Part shown: positions 63,701 to 64,000 of the stretch, one piece after another | Layout: the number at the start of each line of letters is the position of its first letter | Position numbering within the stretch: position 1 is the first letter of the stretch | Source: Macrostomum hystrix | Lineage: Eukaryota; Platyhelminthes; Macrostomidae | Length of the DNA: 64,000 nucleotides | Direction: 5' to 3' | Assembly: GCA_950097015.1 (NCBI GenBank) | Contig: CATNEN010000003.1 | Location: 992,001 to 1,056,000, forward strand | Notes under the pieces: generated by a model | Database searches by the model: none | Told to the model about the DNA's origin: nothing | The model's input: only the letters and a program-made list of their open reading frames with translations | Translations under genes and position numbers: made by a program

Positions 63701-63716
63701 TCCATTCCACATGGCG
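39748..63716 (-). CDS. RNF213: RNF213 (mysterin) homologue, AAA ATPase and E3 ubiquitin ligase, 5' partial
   Basis: About 4,540 residues in at least 17 exons. Minus-strand exons: ~63716-63371, 63019-62609, 62545-62240, 60584-60471, 59827-59705, 59616-59412, 57936-57625, 57175-50087, 49468-48777, 44584-44324, 44239-44133, 43958-43488, 43259-42692, 42572-42426, 42343-41963, 41875-40436, 40410-39748. Every junction from 63019 to the stop keeps phase. Order of parts: helical N-terminal stalk, AAA modules, RING (43958-43488), helical E3 shell, RZ finger across 42343-41963 and 41875-40436, C-terminal domain ending EAFSWADE. The human protein has 5,207 residues, so several hundred N-terminal residues lie beyond the window. 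RNF213 is a cytosolic ligase linked to lipid droplets and cell-autonomous defence. The first junction (63371 to 63019) does not keep phase with the strong gtaagc donor. Confidence 0.93.
40436..42343 (-). other. RNF213 RZ-type zinc finger and following C-terminal exon
   Basis: Exon 42343-41963 ends with CPKGHLYFVGE and exon 41875-40436 opens with CAKPMETSTCPDCG. Together they give C-x4-H, then C and C-x2-C, the RZ finger arrangement. In human RNF213 this finger is needed for ubiquitylation of bacterial lipid A. All expected metal ligands are present. Confidence 0.85.
43488..43958 (-). other. RNF213 RING-finger exon
   Basis: The exon begins TYVCSQCNERTDRL and continues LPCKDSLCTNC and FTCVKCHVPFD, giving the C-x2-C, C-x5-C-x2-C and C-x2-C ligands; the usual RING His position appears changed (PCKDSLC where PCDHVYC is common). 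It is followed by the RNF213-specific helical stretch (FVMEVVSTLCFSEG, RSFILQQLMRYNSDEV). Confidence 0.85.
44840..45780. repeat. Cluster of inverted repeats (foldback elements) in an RNF213 intron
   Basis: A block at about 44884-45000 (acgcgtgttgaaacgaggtt ... gcgggcgggcc ... aaacgcgttt) occurs inverted at about 45064-45170 and again at about 45600-45722. A second pair, accaatattgataggctgca at about 45521 and its complement at about 45746-45766, encloses the last copy. Unusually GC-rich, with gcccgcccgc motifs, against AT-rich flanks. Non-coding. Confidence 0.8.
46277..47318. repeat. 18-bp minisatellite in an RNF213 intron, about 58 copies
   Basis: Unit cagttgacaatgatcccc with frequent variants gatgatgatcccc, caatgaacccc and accattatcccc. 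The unit is a multiple of three, so long spurious frames appear on both strands (six-residue repeats such as QLTMIP on plus and GGSLST on minus). Confidence 0.96.
47330..48150. repeat. 23-bp minisatellite in the same RNF213 intron, about 35 copies
   Basis: Unit ggtttagccatgattcaaac plus tct. Variants are cgctg, cgatg, gatctg and a short unit ggttggccatg. It directly follows the 18-bp array, but the units are unrelated. Confidence 0.95.
48716..48735. repeat. TAGA microsatellite
   Basis: Five tandem taga units about 40 bp downstream of the RNF213 donor at 48776, within the intron. Confidence 0.85.
50087..57175 (-). other. Giant RNF213 exon (7,089 bp) with the AAA motor
   Basis: One uninterrupted coding exon. 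The frame extends upstream of 57008 to an acceptor cag before 57175 and ends at donor gtacag after 50087. Counting codons from 57008: a P-loop-like GMGKS at about 831 (likely AAA2), Walker A GETGCGKT at about 1228 with Walker B FFDEIN at about 1303 (AAA3), and Walker A GKPGSSKS at about 1582 with Walker B VVLDEIG at about 1653 (AAA4). AACNPYRKHS after AAA3 Walker B is a strong RNF213 match. Both canonical ATPase sites look intact. Confidence 0.93.
58360..59306. mobile_element. Foldback element with about 340-bp arms in an RNF213 intron
   Basis: The left arm (about 58360-58705) begins with a G run and ggaattcccc, then ctgacaattttttt and gctgcacccgaacagaacaa. It recurs inverted at about 58950-59306. 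Internal words such as cagaagatgcgcaacaaaaa and ctgaggcgcagtgcaaattc match between the arms. The spacer has a diverged direct repeat (58733-58790 and 58886-58945). No transposase. The target-site duplication is not clear. Confidence 0.85.
60080..60378 (-). mobile_element. tRNA-derived SINE, family 1, best copy
   Basis: The minus strand starts with a tRNA-like head: A box tagtctagtggttagggcg and B box gggttcgattccc. The body has cctttagcaagatacttaac, tgcattgcttcagttcaccc and agctgttaaatgggtacc. This body resembles the central domain shared by Meta-type SINEs of several animal phyla. It lies in the RNF213 intron between 60471 and 59827. Confidence 0.8.
60881..61189. mobile_element. hAT-type MITE, 309 bp, with 8-bp target-site duplication
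   Basis: Left end ctggggatcggcaaac, right end gtttgccaacccctg; these are imperfect inverted repeats of the widespread cagggg(t)nggcaaac hAT terminus. ttctacag stands at 60873-60880 and 61190-61197. The interior has a gaga/gggaa-rich tandem-like stretch at 60960-61095. Confidence 0.9.
61198..61560. other. Intronic sequence, possible TE remnant
   Basis: GC-richer than the surroundings, no recognised motif. May belong to an older element into which the hAT MITE inserted. Confidence 0.3.
61700..61980 (+). mobile_element. Possible LINE ORF2 C-terminus fragment
   Basis: The plus strand reads CKVGVRNEVHCLFRCNWD with DPYKVVREHF after it. This resembles the C-x2-C...E-x-HxLFxC knuckle after the RT of CR1/L1-type LINEs, although the first cysteine pair is incomplete. 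It lies in an RNF213 intron. Stops surround it. Confidence 0.4.
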
Positions 63717-63732
63717 TTAGTTCAGCTACTGG

Positions 63733-64000
63733 GGGTCAGTGGGCGGTCTAACGCGTTTGACTCTCGCACCAAGGTCCTGAGCTCGATTCCGCGGCGAGGC
63801 CACAGTAATTTGTTGCGCCGCCAAGGACAATTTACGTCCTTGAGGGCCAACCTCCTACACAGTGAGACAGTGACAGTGAGTGTACCCTGACTGACGATGA
63901 GAAAGCCAGGGCAGATGTACACACAGTGTGAGCGTATGCCTGCGTACGGGATCTGTACGTGTTCGTGCTCAGGAGTCAGCGAAATGGGCAGAATTGGCTC
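63733..64000 (+). mobile_element. tRNA-derived SINE, family 2, copy 2 (cut by window edge)
   Basis: Same order of blocks as 16497-16830: ggtctaacgcgttt, B box gagctcgattcc, gacgatgagaaagccag, gcagatgtacacac, caggagtcagcgaaatgggc. Its 5' end abuts the most 5' RNF213 exon seen in the window. Confidence 0.8.

Overview
The window is nuclear DNA from an invertebrate animal. It has spliced genes with GT-AG introns, several innexins (the gap-junction family expanded in protostomes), a fibrinogen-related lectin gene, an FHL-type LIM gene, a CHTOP homologue, a very large RNF213 (mysterin) homologue, and many SINEs, MITEs, LINE relics and minisatellites. A lophotrochozoan such as a flatworm, annelid or related phylum fits best, but the species cannot be fixed from this sequence. 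There are no prokaryotic operons, CRISPR arrays or rRNA genes.

Layout. 1-1140: decayed LINE (minus). 1393-2974: fibrinogen-domain gene (minus), with a frame-damaged second copy of its last exon at 5390-5831. About 6.2-6.9 kb: broken mariner transposase. 8983-27091: four innexin genes, one on plus and three on minus. Two are intronless. The third carries a 19-bp minisatellite in its intron. The fourth carries a 5.8-kb array of a 24-bp minisatellite in its first intron. 28082-28399: possible small secreted protein (minus). 29364-30379: four-and-a-half-LIM gene (plus, three exons). 31875-32405: 28-bp minisatellite. 33038-34682: CHTOP homologue (minus) with two minisatellites in its last intron. 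35403-37188: an unusual A-B-A'-B' inverted-repeat element and a hAT MITE with an intact target-site duplication. 37495-38560: second LINE copy. 39748 to the right edge: RNF213 homologue (minus), at least 17 coding exons, with its 5' end outside the window.

How the genes relate. The innexins are one local gene family (hemichannel or gap-junction subunits) made by old duplication; their introns are not at shared positions. RNF213 keeps the AAA motor with two canonical Walker A/B pairs, the RING and the RZ-type zinc finger, so it looks like a working E3 ligase/ATPase of the cell-autonomous defence type. LIM, CHTOP and RNF213 are otherwise unrelated neighbours.

Exon joins were made by hand from splice motifs and reading phase. 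For RNF213, 15 of the 16 junctions keep phase; the most 5' one does not resolve. All family names rest on motif recognition, not on a database search.
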